Shown here piece by piece: positions 18,257 to 26,840 of a stretch of 64,000 bases of DNA. The DNA comes from Dinoroseobacter sp. GTDB taxonomy: Bacteria; Pseudomonadota; Alphaproteobacteria; Rhodobacterales; Rhodobacteraceae. The stretch lies in assembly GCA_017643385.1 (NCBI GenBank), contig JAEPNN010000003.1, positions 1 to 64,000 of the forward strand, in the 5' to 3' direction. Under the pieces are notes generated by a model. It was not told where the DNA came from, searched no databases, and was given only the letters and a program-made list of their open reading frames with translations. Made by a program: the position numbers and the translations under genes. How positions within the stretch are numbered: the stretch's first letter is position 1; every line of letters starts with the position of its first letter.

Positions 18257-18979
18257 CTATGGAAGGCGAGACGCTGCGAGGATGAGCCCAAATTCTGGGG
18301 ACTGCACCAAAACGGCACCTGCCTCTTCGGGTCGCGGCACCAGCACTGACATCGGCGCATGGCCATCCCAACGCCCAAGATCGTGCCAGGCTGTCACAAC
18401 ATTCGTGTAGGTTACAGTTCGTCCGGCATTTTGACCGCGCGTAATTTCAACGGTCGCCTGTGGTTTGAAATGCACGACCAGAACCTGCACTGGCGATCCG
18501 AAACTCCGTTCTGAGTGACCCGTCAAAAGTACACGATTACCCTGCAGCGTTGTCTGAAGCTCAACTCCCACATCAACGCCGCGATGTTTTTGGATCAGAT
18601 CGATGACTTTCATCGGCGTAAACCCTGCGACTGGGTCCAGACCACCTACCACCATCAGGGGCGTGAACAGACGACGACGGTCCGTGCGCGGGGCATACGC
18701 CATTTGACGATGCACGTTTGCATCGAGCGCAAAGCTGTCTTCCCAACCCATGTAGTCCCAGTAATCGACATGCAGCGCCAAAGGCAAAACGTCATCATGC
18801 TGCGCAAGTTCGCGGATCATTGCATCAACGGGCGGACAGCGATCGCAGCCCTGGGATGTAAACAGCTCCAAAACAACAAGTCTGTCTTCCGCCTCGGAAG
18901 GTGTAGCAATCACAGAGCCGCCAATTGAAAGCAAAAATACCAATGTAGCGGTAAACCGCGTCCACATTCGAAGCCTCAT
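18257..18979 (-). CDS. DUF1223 thioredoxin-like secreted protein
   Basis: A 240-residue product with an N-terminal signal peptide (about 1-30) followed by LVVLELFTSQGCDRCPPVD. This is the DUF1223 signature, with a CxxC pair in a thioredoxin-like fold. Later family blocks are HVDYWDYMGWEDSFA, QMAYAPRTDRRRLFTP and GLDPVAGFTP. Probably periplasmic and redox-active, though the function is undefined. It is convergent with the FliG-like gene and divergent from acnA. Confidence 0.88.
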   Translation of the reverse strand: MRLRMWTRFTATLVFLLSIGGSVIATPSEAEDRLVVLELFTSQGCDRCPPVDAMIRELAQHDDVLPLALHVDYWDYMGWEDSFALDANVHRQMAYAPRTDRRRLFTPLMVVGGLDPVAGFTPMKVIDLIQKHRGVDVGVELQTTLQGNRVLLTGHSERSFGSPVQVLVVHFKPQATVEITRGQNAGRTVTYTNVVTAWHDLGRWDGHAPMSVLVPRPEEAGAVLVQSPEFGLILAASRLP

Positions 18980-19169
18980 CCTTCAAGTTTTCATCCCAGA
19001 ACGCCTACGCTGTTCCAAACACGAGTTCCAATCAAGCCTTTGAGAGGGTGTGTTACAAGGTATAACCTCCCTGAAGCGACGCCGCGACAAATTGCTGTAT
19101 ACCATCGCACACAATTCGGCGTAGACAGGCGCCAGACAAGAATCTATTCCCTTTAGCGGAGGCCATTTA

Positions 19170-21860
19170 ATGCCGATTACAGTCGGAACCGACAGCTCCA
19201 AAACCCGCAAGACCCTAACCGCTGGCGACCAGTCCATCGCATATTACTCGATCCCTGCCGCGACAGAAGCAGGATTGGGCGATTTCTCTAATCTACCTGC
19301 CGCACTTAAGGTAGTTCTGGAGAACATGCTGCGGTTCGAAGATGATGGTCGCACCGTTTCAGTCGACGATATTAAAGCCTTTGCGGAATGGGGTGCCAAG
19401 GGTGGTAAGAACCCGCGCGAAATCGCCTACCGCCCTGCCCGCGTGCTGATGCAGGACTTCACAGGTGTTCCTGCGGTTGTAGATCTCGCGGCAATGCGCG
19501 ACGGCATCGTAGCGCTTGGTGGCGATCCTGAGAAAATCAACCCGCTGAACCCGGTTGATCTGGTCATCGACCATTCGGTGATGATCGACGAGTTCGGCAA
19601 CCCGCGTGCATTCCAGATGAATGTGGATCGTGAATATGAACGCAACATGGAACGCTACACCTTCCTGAAATGGGGTCAGAACGCGTTCAATAATTTCCGC
19701 GTTGTTCCGCCCGGCACCGGTATTTGCCACCAGGTAAACCTGGAATACCTTGCTCAGACTGTTTGGACCGACACCGATCAGAATGGCGAACAGGTCGCCT
19801 ATCCGGATACGCTTGTAGGAACCGACAGCCACACCACCATGGTCAACGGCGCCGCCGTGCTTGGCTGGGGTGTTGGCGGGATCGAGGCAGAGGCCGCAAT
19901 GCTGGGCCAGCCTATCTCTATGCTAATTCCCGAGGTGATCGGGTTCGAACTGACTGGCGCGATGATGGAAGGCACCACGGGCACCGACCTTGTCCTGAAA
20001 GTCGTTCAGATGTTGCGCGAAAAAGGCGTTGTCGGAAAGTTTGTTGAATTCTATGGCGCGGGCCTTGACGGTCTCCCACTGGCCGACCGTGCGACCATCG
20101 CCAATATGGCACCGGAATATGGTGCCACCTGTGGCTTCTTCCCGATCGACAACGAAACCCTGCGCTACCTGCGCAATACGGGCCGCGACGAAGATCGCAT
20201 TGCCTTGGTCGAAGCCTATGCCAAAGAAAACGGGTTCTGGCGCGGCGATGACTACGCACCGGTCTACACAGACACATTGCATCTCGACATGGGCACCATA
20301 GTACCTGCGATCTCTGGCCCGAAACGCCCCCAGGATTACGTCGCGCTCGACAACGCAAAAGCGGCATTCGCGAAAGAGATGGAAAAAACCTTCAAGCGCC
20401 CAATGGGTAAGAAGGTTGCTGTCAAAGGTGAAGACTACACGATGGAGTCTGGCAAGGTTGTCATTGCATCGATCACATCGTGTACCAACACCTCAAACCC
20501 CTATGTCATGATCGGCGCAGGACTGGTGGCGCGCAAAGCTGCCGCTTTGGGGCTGAACCGCAAACCTTGGGTCAAGACGTCGCTCGCGCCCGGTTCGCAG
20601 GTTGTATCGGCCTATCTGGAAGCTGCAGGCCTGCAGGAAGACCTCGATAAGGTTGGCTTCAACTTGGTGGGCTATGGCTGCACCACCTGTATCGGCAACT
20701 CAGGCCCCATTCAGCCAGAGCTGTCTGAAGCCATCGCGGAAGGCGACCTGGTTGCAACCTCCGTCCTGTCGGGGAACCGGAACTTCGAGGGCCGCATCAG
20801 TCCTGATGTGCGCGCCAACTACCTAGCTTCCCCGCCCCTCGTGGTGGCCTACGCGCTTGCCGGCACGCTGGATATCAATTTGGCGACCGACGCGATTGGT
20901 CAGGACAAGGATGGCAACGACGTCTTCCTCAAAGACATCTGGCCAACCCAGGCAGAAATCGCAGAACTGGTTGAAGCCACTGTCACCCGCGCAGCCTTCA
21001 TCGAAAAATACGCCGATGTCTTCAAAGGCGACGAGAAATGGCAGGATGTCGAAACTACCGACCAGAAAACCTATGACTGGCCGCCTACCTCGACTTATGT
21101 CCAGAACCCGCCCTATTTCCAAGGCATCACCATGGACACCAAGAAAATCGAGAACATCTCGGGTGCCAAGGTGCTCGCACTTTTGGGCGACATGATCACC
21201 ACGGACCATATCTCGCCAGCAGGTTCCTTTAAGGAAACCACACCCGCAGGTCAGTATCTCATCGAACGGCAGGTTGCCCCGCGCGAGTTCAACTCCTATG
21301 GATCGCGTCGCGGCAACCACGAGATCATGATGCGCGGCACCTTTGCCAATATTCGTATCAAGAACGAGATGCTTGATGGGGTTGAAGGCGGATACACCAA
21401 AGGCCCAGACGGTACGGAAACCTCGATCTTTGATGCGGCGATGGCGCATCAGGAAGCAGGCACACCGCTGGTGGTGTTCGGGGGCGAGCAGTATGGGGCT
21501 GGCTCTTCGCGCGACTGGGCTGCGAAAGGCACCGCCCTTCTGGGTGTGAAAGCCGTGATCGCCGAGAGCTTCGAACGTATCCACCGCTCCAACCTTGTTG
21601 GTATGGGTGTCATTCCGTTCGAGTTCACCGGGGGTGACACCCGCAAATCGCTGGGCCTGCAAGGCGATGAAACGATCGCAATCGCAGGGCTCGACACAAT
21701 CGAACCGTTGCAGGAAGTACCTTTGACCATCACCTATACCGACGGCACCGAAAAGACCATTCAGGTCAAGTGTCGGATCGATACCGGTGTGGAGATCGAA
21801 TACATCGAAAACGGTGGCGTTTTGCACTACGTGCTGCGCAATCTCGCCAAAGCAGCCTGA
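19170..21860 (+). CDS. acnA: Aconitate hydratase A
   Basis: The 896-residue TCA-cycle enzyme interconverts citrate and isocitrate via a [4Fe-4S] cluster. Visible are the cluster ligands in SITSCTNTSNPYVM and VGYGCTTCIGNSGP, the substrate segment VGTDSHTTMVNGAAVLGWG, and the swivel domain with FGGEQYGAGSSRDWAAKG. Length and order match the AcnA/IRP type rather than AcnB. The leader TTTAGCGGAGG supports the ATG at 19170. It is a single-gene unit bounded by a terminator. Confidence 0.98.
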   Translation: MPITVGTDSSKTRKTLTAGDQSIAYYSIPAATEAGLGDFSNLPAALKVVLENMLRFEDDGRTVSVDDIKAFAEWGAKGGKNPREIAYRPARVLMQDFTGVPAVVDLAAMRDGIVALGGDPEKINPLNPVDLVIDHSVMIDEFGNPRAFQMNVDREYERNMERYTFLKWGQNAFNNFRVVPPGTGICHQVNLEYLAQTVWTDTDQNGEQVAYPDTLVGTDSHTTMVNGAAVLGWGVGGIEAEAAMLGQPISMLIPEVIGFELTGAMMEGTTGTDLVLKVVQMLREKGVVGKFVEFYGAGLDGLPLADRATIANMAPEYGATCGFFPIDNETLRYLRNTGRDEDRIALVEAYAKENGFWRGDDYAPVYTDTLHLDMGTIVPAISGPKRPQDYVALDNAKAAFAKEMEKTFKRPMGKKVAVKGEDYTMESGKVVIASITSCTNTSNPYVMIGAGLVARKAAALGLNRKPWVKTSLAPGSQVVSAYLEAAGLQEDLDKVGFNLVGYGCTTCIGNSGPIQPELSEAIAEGDLVATSVLSGNRNFEGRISPDVRANYLASPPLVVAYALAGTLDINLATDAIGQDKDGNDVFLKDIWPTQAEIAELVEATVTRAAFIEKYADVFKGDEKWQDVETTDQKTYDWPPTSTYVQNPPYFQGITMDTKKIENISGAKVLALLGDMITTDHISPAGSFKETTPAGQYLIERQVAPREFNSYGSRRGNHEIMMRGTFANIRIKNEMLDGVEGGYTKGPDGTETSIFDAAMAHQEAGTPLVVFGGEQYGAGSSRDWAAKGTALLGVKAVIAESFERIHRSNLVGMGVIPFEFTGGDTRKSLGLQGDETIAIAGLDTIEPLQEVPLTITYTDGTEKTIQVKCRIDTGVEIEYIENGGVLHYVLRNLAKAA

Positions 21861-21882
21861 TAAGCGGTCTCTATAGAAGACG

Positions 21883-21912
21883 AAGGCCTCGGATTTTCCG
21901 GGGCCTTTTTTA
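21883..21912 (+). terminator. Rho-independent terminator of acnA
   Basis: AAGGCCTCGG (21883-21892) pairs with CCGGGGCCTT (21898-21907) with one G-T pair, followed by more T residues. Located 23 bp past the acnA stop. Confidence 0.9.
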
Positions 21913-21972
21913 TGCTTTCCGATTTGCAGCGAGAGACCCACATGCAAAACGCTCAAAGGAAAGCGGGTTGGG

Positions 21973-22518
21973 TTAGCGCGCTTCGGCTTCAGCGATGGCC
22001 GGGCGAATGGTACTTTCCAGAATGCTTTCGGTGATGGGCCCTGCAAAGCGGAGCATGACCGTGCCATCTGCCGCAATTACATAAGTCTCTGGAACACCAT
22101 AGAGCCCCCAGTCCAACGCTGTTCGCCCGGCAACATCTGACCCGTATCCGGCGAACGGGTCCCCCAGTTCTTCCAGGAAAGCGACCGCATTATCGGCATC
22201 ATCTTTATAGTTGATGCCATAGATCGGCATCCCCTCATCCTGTAACTGCTTGAGAAAGCGATGCTCTGCCCGGCAGGGTGCGCACCAACTCGCCCAGTAA
22301 TTTACAAGTTTCACGCCTCCTTCACGCAAAGTCGCATCCGTAAAAGGCGCTTGCCCGTTGAACGGGGTCAGGGCAAGTGCGGGCGCAGGTTGTCCCGCGC
22401 GGGCAGAGGGTAAAGCATCAGGATTTTCGCGCAGCATCCCAAAGGCGAAAAGCACCGCAAACCCGACAAACAGTGCCGGCGGTACCAGCATCAGCAACGG
22501 GACCTTTTTCTTAGCCAT
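21973..22518 (-). CDS. ccmG: Cytochrome c maturation thiol:disulfide oxidoreductase CcmG/DsbE
   Basis: A 181-residue membrane-anchored thioredoxin. The N-terminal helix (about 6-28) is followed by a periplasmic domain with the redox site WASWCAPC (Cys79 and Cys82) and the cis-Pro segment GVPETYVI. It keeps apocytochrome and CcmH thiols reduced for haem attachment. The ATG at 22518 overlaps the end of ccmD by 8 bp. A longer frame exists upstream but runs through ccmD. It is the last gene of the sec-ccm run. Confidence 0.95.
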   Translation of the reverse strand: MAKKKVPLLMLVPPALFVGFAVLFAFGMLRENPDALPSARAGQPAPALALTPFNGQAPFTDATLREGGVKLVNYWASWCAPCRAEHRFLKQLQDEGMPIYGINYKDDADNAVAFLEELGDPFAGYGSDVAGRTALDWGLYGVPETYVIAADGTVMLRFAGPITESILESTIRPAIAEAEAR

Positions 22519-22684
22519 TCTTGGCGGCCTCACGCGCAGCATCCCGACGCGCTTCAATATCGCTAAGTTCAGCAAGCGTTTTTGCAGATCGGCGCAAACT
22601 GGTAAAAATGATGAGCGCAAGTAGAACAAACGACACGCCATACGCGCTCAGGACATAAACTGAATAGCTTCCTAAGTCCGGCAC
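22511..22684 (-). CDS. ccmD: Haem exporter protein CcmD
   Basis: A 57-residue product read from GTG (22684-22682): MPDLGSYSVYVLSAYG, then one membrane helix (VSFVLLALIIFTSL), then a charged cytoplasmic tail rich in Arg, Ala and Glu. This is the CcmD pattern and it sits in the canonical place between ccmC and ccmG. The GTG shares one base with the ccmC stop, and the TAA overlaps the ccmG start, so all three are translationally coupled. CcmD helps release holo-CcmE from the CcmABC complex. Confidence 0.9.
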   Translation of the reverse strand: MPDLGSYSVYVLSAYGVSFVLLALIIFTSLRRSAKTLAELSDIEARRDAAREAAKNG

Positions 22685-23412
22685 TAAGCGGTCCTTTCAC
22701 GCAGCTTCAAGGCCATCAGTCTGCGCGCTCGTATCTCAGTTCGGGTACGCACGAGCAGCAGCGCAACAAAAAGCAAGATGAACCCAACGATGCAGAGCAC
22801 GAGGGGCTGCCAAAAGACATCGGATACGTTTTCTTCTGCGTCCAGCGATAGCGACGCGCCTTGATGCAAACCTTGGTTCCAGAAATTGATCGCATAGCGC
22901 GAGATCACCGCAAAGACAGACCCCACAAGACACACGATCGAGGTCAGATCTGCAGCGGTATCCGGATTTTCCAACGCTGCCCAAAGTGCGATGTAGCCCA
23001 GGTAGAACAGAAACAGGATCAGAAAGGCAGTGAGCCGCGGATCCCATTCCCACCACGTGCCCCACATCGGCTGGCCCCAGATCGCGCCCGTCGCCAAAGC
23101 AATCATGGTCATGATCGCCCCAATTGGAGCGGCAGCTTTTGCGGCAAGAACTGACACATGATGACGTCTGATCACCCAGATCAATGAGGTCACCAACATC
23201 ATCGCCCAAATGTTAATCGCCATCATTGCACTGGGAACGTGCAGATAAATGATCTTCACGGTTGAACCTTGCCGGTAATCATCCGGCGTAAAGAAGAACC
23301 CCCAGATTAAGCCGACGCTAAGACACAGGGCTGCACCCACCGAAACCCAGGGCAGAAGAACCGCGGATGTTCGCATGAAACGAACCGGATTTGCATATTC
23401 CCAAATCGACAT
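22684..23412 (-). CDS. ccmC: Haem exporter/handling protein CcmC
   Basis: The 242-residue protein starts MSIWEYANPVRF, after TAAGGG. It has six membrane helices. The tryptophan-rich haem-handling motif is present as MWGTWWEWDPRLT, with conserved His in YLHVPSA. CcmC passes haem to the chaperone CcmE on the periplasmic side. A 12-residue upstream extension is possible but unlike homologues. The stop overlaps the ccmD start, and ccmB lies 57 bp upstream. Confidence 0.96.
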   Translation of the reverse strand: MSIWEYANPVRFMRTSAVLLPWVSVGAALCLSVGLIWGFFFTPDDYRQGSTVKIIYLHVPSAMMAINIWAMMLVTSLIWVIRRHHVSVLAAKAAAPIGAIMTMIALATGAIWGQPMWGTWWEWDPRLTAFLILFLFYLGYIALWAALENPDTAADLTSIVCLVGSVFAVISRYAINFWNQGLHQGASLSLDAEENVSDVFWQPLVLCIVGFILLFVALLLVRTRTEIRARRLMALKLRERTA

Positions 23413-23469
23413 GCCCTTATAGGTAAGCGGCGGTTGAGCGAACAGCAATACGACGCAGACGCGCGAAGG

Positions 23470-24126
23470 TTAGCGCAGGTTGATACGGATTGCCGCAGCC
23501 GCCGCGAAAGGCAAGAGCGCCCAAGCGGCCATCGTTATGCCGCCAAGCATCGCAAGCGAGGTCAGAAGCGTCATGCCATCCACCGCTCGCCGGACGACCT
23601 CGGCCCCAAAAATCAGGGTCGGCACGTAGAGCGGCAGCACAAGCAGAGACAACAAGAGCCCGCCGCGCTTCAGCCCAACGGTTAGGGCTGCGCCAAAGGA
23701 ACCGATGACACTGAGCGCTGGCGTGCCGATCAGCAATGACAGGAATAACCAAAGATATCCCGGTATTGGCAGGTTCAGCAGCACTCCAAAAAGAGGCGCT
23801 GCAATGGTCAAGGGAAGCCCGGTCGTCAACCAATGCGCCAAAGCCTTCGTTGCGACGACCCCTTCCATCGGCAGCGGTGAGACCGCCAGCAAATCAAGCG
23901 AGCCATCTTCCCAGTCGAGTTGAAACAGACGATCCAGCGACAGAAGACACGCCAACAGCGCCCCGACCCAAAGAATACCGGGTGCGATCCGACCCAAAAG
24001 CTCGGATTGCGGGCCGACACCAAATGGCACCAGCGTGACGAGGATCAGGAAGAACGCGAGGCTCAGGCCGAAGCCCCCACCTGCCCGGACGGCCAATGCT
24101 AAATCGCGTCTGAGCAGTGCGCGCAT
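23470..24126 (-). CDS. ccmB: Haem exporter permease CcmB
   Basis: A 218-residue integral membrane protein with about six helices and the family pattern [20 protein letters not shown] near the start, LGRIAPGILWVGALLA and DWEDGSLDLLAVSPLPMEGV in the middle. CcmB is the membrane half of the CcmAB transporter that drives release of haem-loaded CcmE. Its ATG overlaps the ccmA stop by one base. Confidence 0.95.
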   Translation of the reverse strand: MRALLRRDLALAVRAGGGFGLSLAFFLILVTLVPFGVGPQSELLGRIAPGILWVGALLACLLSLDRLFQLDWEDGSLDLLAVSPLPMEGVVATKALAHWLTTGLPLTIAAPLFGVLLNLPIPGYLWLFLSLLIGTPALSVIGSFGAALTVGLKRGGLLLSLLVLPLYVPTLIFGAEVVRRAVDGMTLLTSLAMLGGITMAAWALLPFAAAAAIRINLR

Positions 24127-24755
24127 TAAAATCCCTCCGCGAGGAAGGCATCATCCGTTTCTGCCTGGCTTTCTGCCAACGCACGGAATGACGACAAATC
24201 CAGGCTCTCCGCATCAGGCAATCCCAGATTAATATGGGTCGCCAGCAGCGCGATACCGCCGTTTGTGAGATGCTTCCGCACCATATCTGCAAAGAGCTGC
24301 GTGTTATGAGTGTCCAGACTGACGGTGGGTTCGTCGAAGATCCAGATCGACCGCCCTGTCACCACCATCCGTGCCAGCCCAAGGCGGCGCTTCTGACCAG
24401 CACTCAAATCCTGAGCCTGCCTATCCAAAAGTGGCGCCAGGTCAAAAGCTTGCAAGGCGGGAGTGATGTCCTTTGTGCCATAGGCTGATGCCCAGAAATT
24501 CAGATTGTCCCGTACCGTGAGTGCAGCCTTCAATCCATCAGCGTGTCCGGCATAGGCGATCGCGTCATCCGGACTTGTTACGTCACCAGACGCTGCGGGT
24601 TGCAGCCCGGCGATTGTTCGCAGCAAGGTGGTCTTTCCCACACCGTTTGGCCCTCTGAGCACCAACGCCTGACCAGAACGAAGTGCGAAGTTCACACCTT
24701 TGAGCACCAAGATGCCACCACGTCGGCAGGACAGATCAGTGACGCGCAATTCCAT
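24126..24755 (-). CDS. ccmA: Haem exporter ATP-binding protein CcmA
   Basis: A 209-residue ABC ATPase. Walker A is [11 protein letters not shown], the signature [13 protein letters not shown], and Walker [14 protein letters not shown] with the catalytic Glu. It powers the CcmABCD complex. It starts 5 bp after the Mth938-like gene and overlaps ccmB, which ties cytochrome c maturation to the secDF transcript. Confidence 0.96.
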   Translation of the reverse strand: MELRVTDLSCRRGGILVLKGVNFALRSGQALVLRGPNGVGKTTLLRTIAGLQPAASGDVTSPDDAIAYAGHADGLKAALTVRDNLNFWASAYGTKDITPALQAFDLAPLLDRQAQDLSAGQKRRLGLARMVVTGRSIWIFDEPTVSLDTHNTQLFADMVRKHLTNGGIALLATHINLGLPDAESLDLSSFRALAESQAETDDAFLAEGF

Positions 24756-24760
24756 CTGCG

Positions 24761-25117
24761 TCAGTCAACCGGCAGCAACGCAGCACCAATGCGGCGTCCT
24801 TCGCCAAGCACCACATTATAGGTGCGACAAGCCGCTGGCGATGACATCGGCTCGACCCCGATGCCCTTGGCTTCCAATGCGTCGCGAAGAGCTGCTGGAG
24901 GATGTGCGATCTCGCTGCCCATACCGACAAATAAAACATCGATCTGTCCCGCTGCCGCGAGCAAAGGCGCCAGATCTTCGATACCGTTCCAGGCCCCATA
25001 GGATTCCGGCAAGACAAGCGCAGGGCCATGCACCACCTCTTCCCCGATGCGGAAAAACCCTGCTCCGTAGCCCGTGATTGGAGTACCTCCCCCGAATTCC
25101 ACTTCGTTCAAGCGCAT
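24761..25117 (-). CDS. Mth938-like (DUF498) domain protein
   Basis: A 118-residue protein of the Mth938/NDUFAF3 family: [20 protein letters not shown], then [18 protein letters not shown], then [20 protein letters not shown], and a [17 protein letters not shown] end. These are the conserved strands of the family. The human homologue NDUFAF3 is a complex I assembly factor, and the gene in alphaproteobacteria is often found with secDF. A membrane-complex assembly role is an inference from this. It lies between the TSUP permease and ccmA. Confidence 0.88.
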   Translation of the reverse strand: MRLNEVEFGGGTPITGYGAGFFRIGEEVVHGPALVLPESYGAWNGIEDLAPLLAAAGQIDVLFVGMGSEIAHPPAALRDALEAKGIGVEPMSSPAACRTYNVVLGEGRRIGAALLPVD

Positions 25118-25125
25118 GGTTTCTC

Positions 25126-25875
25126 CTACCAGATTGGCAATCCGACGAGCGCAGCCAATGCAATCAATGCATACGCCACATTTCGGTATATGCCCTCTTG
25201 CGAGGGTTTGAACAACGCCTGGCCGATTAGGTTGCCCGCGCCATAGGGCAGAAGCAAGACCAATCCGATCCAGAATGTCTCGACCGTCATCGCACCTTGG
25301 AAAATCATGATCGGAATCATGAGGGAGGAATTTAGCGTCAGAAAAACGACCATATTTGCGCGTGTGGTTTGCGCGCTATCCCCACCACTAAGGCGAAAAA
25401 GGATCACGATCGGACCATTGAGACCAGTCGCGCCCCCCATCACACCTGCGGCGGCCCCGATCGATGCGGTTGTCAGGTTCCCTGGAGCACTGTGATAACG
25501 CCAGCCCATCAGGACCGGCGACAGAGTGACGATCACGATTATGGAAACGACCCACCGCAAGATGGGTTCGGGCAACGTAAGAAGCAGGTAAACCCCGAGC
25601 GGCGCGCTCAACAGTGACGACACAATCAGCAGGGTACTGGTGCGAATATCGACATGCCGTACTGCTTTGGGAAGCACCGTAAAAAGCGAAATCAGGGCCG
25701 TTATCTGAAACGCGGGGATCACGAGAACGGGTGGCATAAAGGCCACGGCCATCGGGATGTAAACCAGCGCTGATCCGAAGCCCGCAAATCCGTAGACAAC
25801 CCCTGCAACAAACGCAGCGAATGCAACCCATTCAAGCCCCGGCACTGAGAGCGCCAGGGAGAGGTCATCAGGCAT
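25126..25875 (-). CDS. TSUP family permease (TauE/SafE type)
   Basis: A 249-residue protein with about eight membrane helices and the two TSUP half-signatures: GVVYGFAGFGSALVYIPM near the start and GAAAGVMGGATGLNGPIVIL in the middle. The family exports or imports small sulfur-containing or organic anions such as sulfite or sulfoacetate; the substrate here cannot be read from sequence. It overlaps the end of secF by 8 bp, so expression is probably coupled to the Sec genes. Confidence 0.88.
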   Translation of the reverse strand: MPDDLSLALSVPGLEWVAFAAFVAGVVYGFAGFGSALVYIPMAVAFMPPVLVIPAFQITALISLFTVLPKAVRHVDIRTSTLLIVSSLLSAPLGVYLLLTLPEPILRWVVSIIVIVTLSPVLMGWRYHSAPGNLTTASIGAAAGVMGGATGLNGPIVILFRLSGGDSAQTTRANMVVFLTLNSSLMIPIMIFQGAMTVETFWIGLVLLLPYGAGNLIGQALFKPSQEGIYRNVAYALIALAALVGLPIW

Positions 25876-26836
25876 CTATGTTTCCGAACTGATTGCCGGT
25901 AGTGTCGGTCTTCTTCGACCAGTCGCGCTTCACGCCCAATAAAAGGACGACGTTTTTCGCCACGTAGACCGAAGAGTATGTCCCGACAATCACACCCCAC
26001 GCGATGGCAAAAACAAACCCACGGATCACATCGCCACCGAAGATGAGCAGCGCAATCAGCGCAAGAAGTGTGGTTCCCGAGGTCATCAACGTCCGGCTGA
26101 GCGTCTCGTTGACCGACTTGTTCATGACCTCAGTCAGCGGCACCGTTTTGAACTTGCGAAGGTTCTCCCTAAGACGGTCAAAAATCACGACGGTATCGTT
26201 GATCGAGTAGCCGATGATGGTCAGCAAAGCCGCGATCGTGGCCAGATCGAAACGGATCTGGAAGATCGAGAAAATACCAATTGTCAGTATGACATCATGG
26301 GCCAGGGCTGCGATCGCCCCAACCGAGAACTGCCATTCAAACCGCAACCAAATATAGAAGAGGATCGCGAGCAGCGCGGCGGAAACGGCCAGCACCGCAG
26401 TCATGATCAACTCTCCAGAAACCTTGGGCCCAACGCTTTCGACAGATGGGAAGGTCATCTCGGCGTCATAGGCATTGAGTGCAGCCTCAACCGCCTTAAT
26501 GACATCTGCGGTTACGCTTTCCTCACCTGCCTGAGCCTGGATACGGATCATGGCGACGTTGCGCCCTTCCCCGAAGGTTGGGTCAAACACTTCCGTGATT
26601 GAAACATCTCCCAGATCAAGCGTTTCAATCGCCGCGCGGTACGCCGCGATATCAACCGGCTGACTGCTTTCCGTGCGGATTGTCGTACCGCCCAGAAAGT
26701 CGATTCCGAAGTTTAGCCCAATAACGAGCCAGGCGGCGAGTGACAGGATAACCGCCGCGATGGACAAGCCCATCGTGATGTTGCGGAAGCGAAAGAAATC
26801 AAAATTGGTTTCAGCGGGAACAAGACGAAGACGCAT
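25868..26836 (-). CDS. secF: Protein translocase subunit SecF
   Basis: A 322-residue protein with six membrane helices. It shows GLNFGIDFLGGTTI, the periplasmic P4-type domain, and the RND family core TIIGYSINDTVVIFDRLREN. With SecD it uses proton-motive force to pull translocating chains from the periplasmic side. It starts 4 bp after secD. Confidence 0.97.
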   Translation of the reverse strand: MRLRLVPAETNFDFFRFRNITMGLSIAAVILSLAAWLVIGLNFGIDFLGGTTIRTESSQPVDIAAYRAAIETLDLGDVSITEVFDPTFGEGRNVAMIRIQAQAGEESVTADVIKAVEAALNAYDAEMTFPSVESVGPKVSGELIMTAVLAVSAALLAILFYIWLRFEWQFSVGAIAALAHDVILTIGIFSIFQIRFDLATIAALLTIIGYSINDTVVIFDRLRENLRKFKTVPLTEVMNKSVNETLSRTLMTSGTTLLALIALLIFGGDVIRGFVFAIAWGVIVGTYSSVYVAKNVVLLLGVKRDWSKKTDTTGNQFGNIDA

Positions 26837-26840
26837 CTGA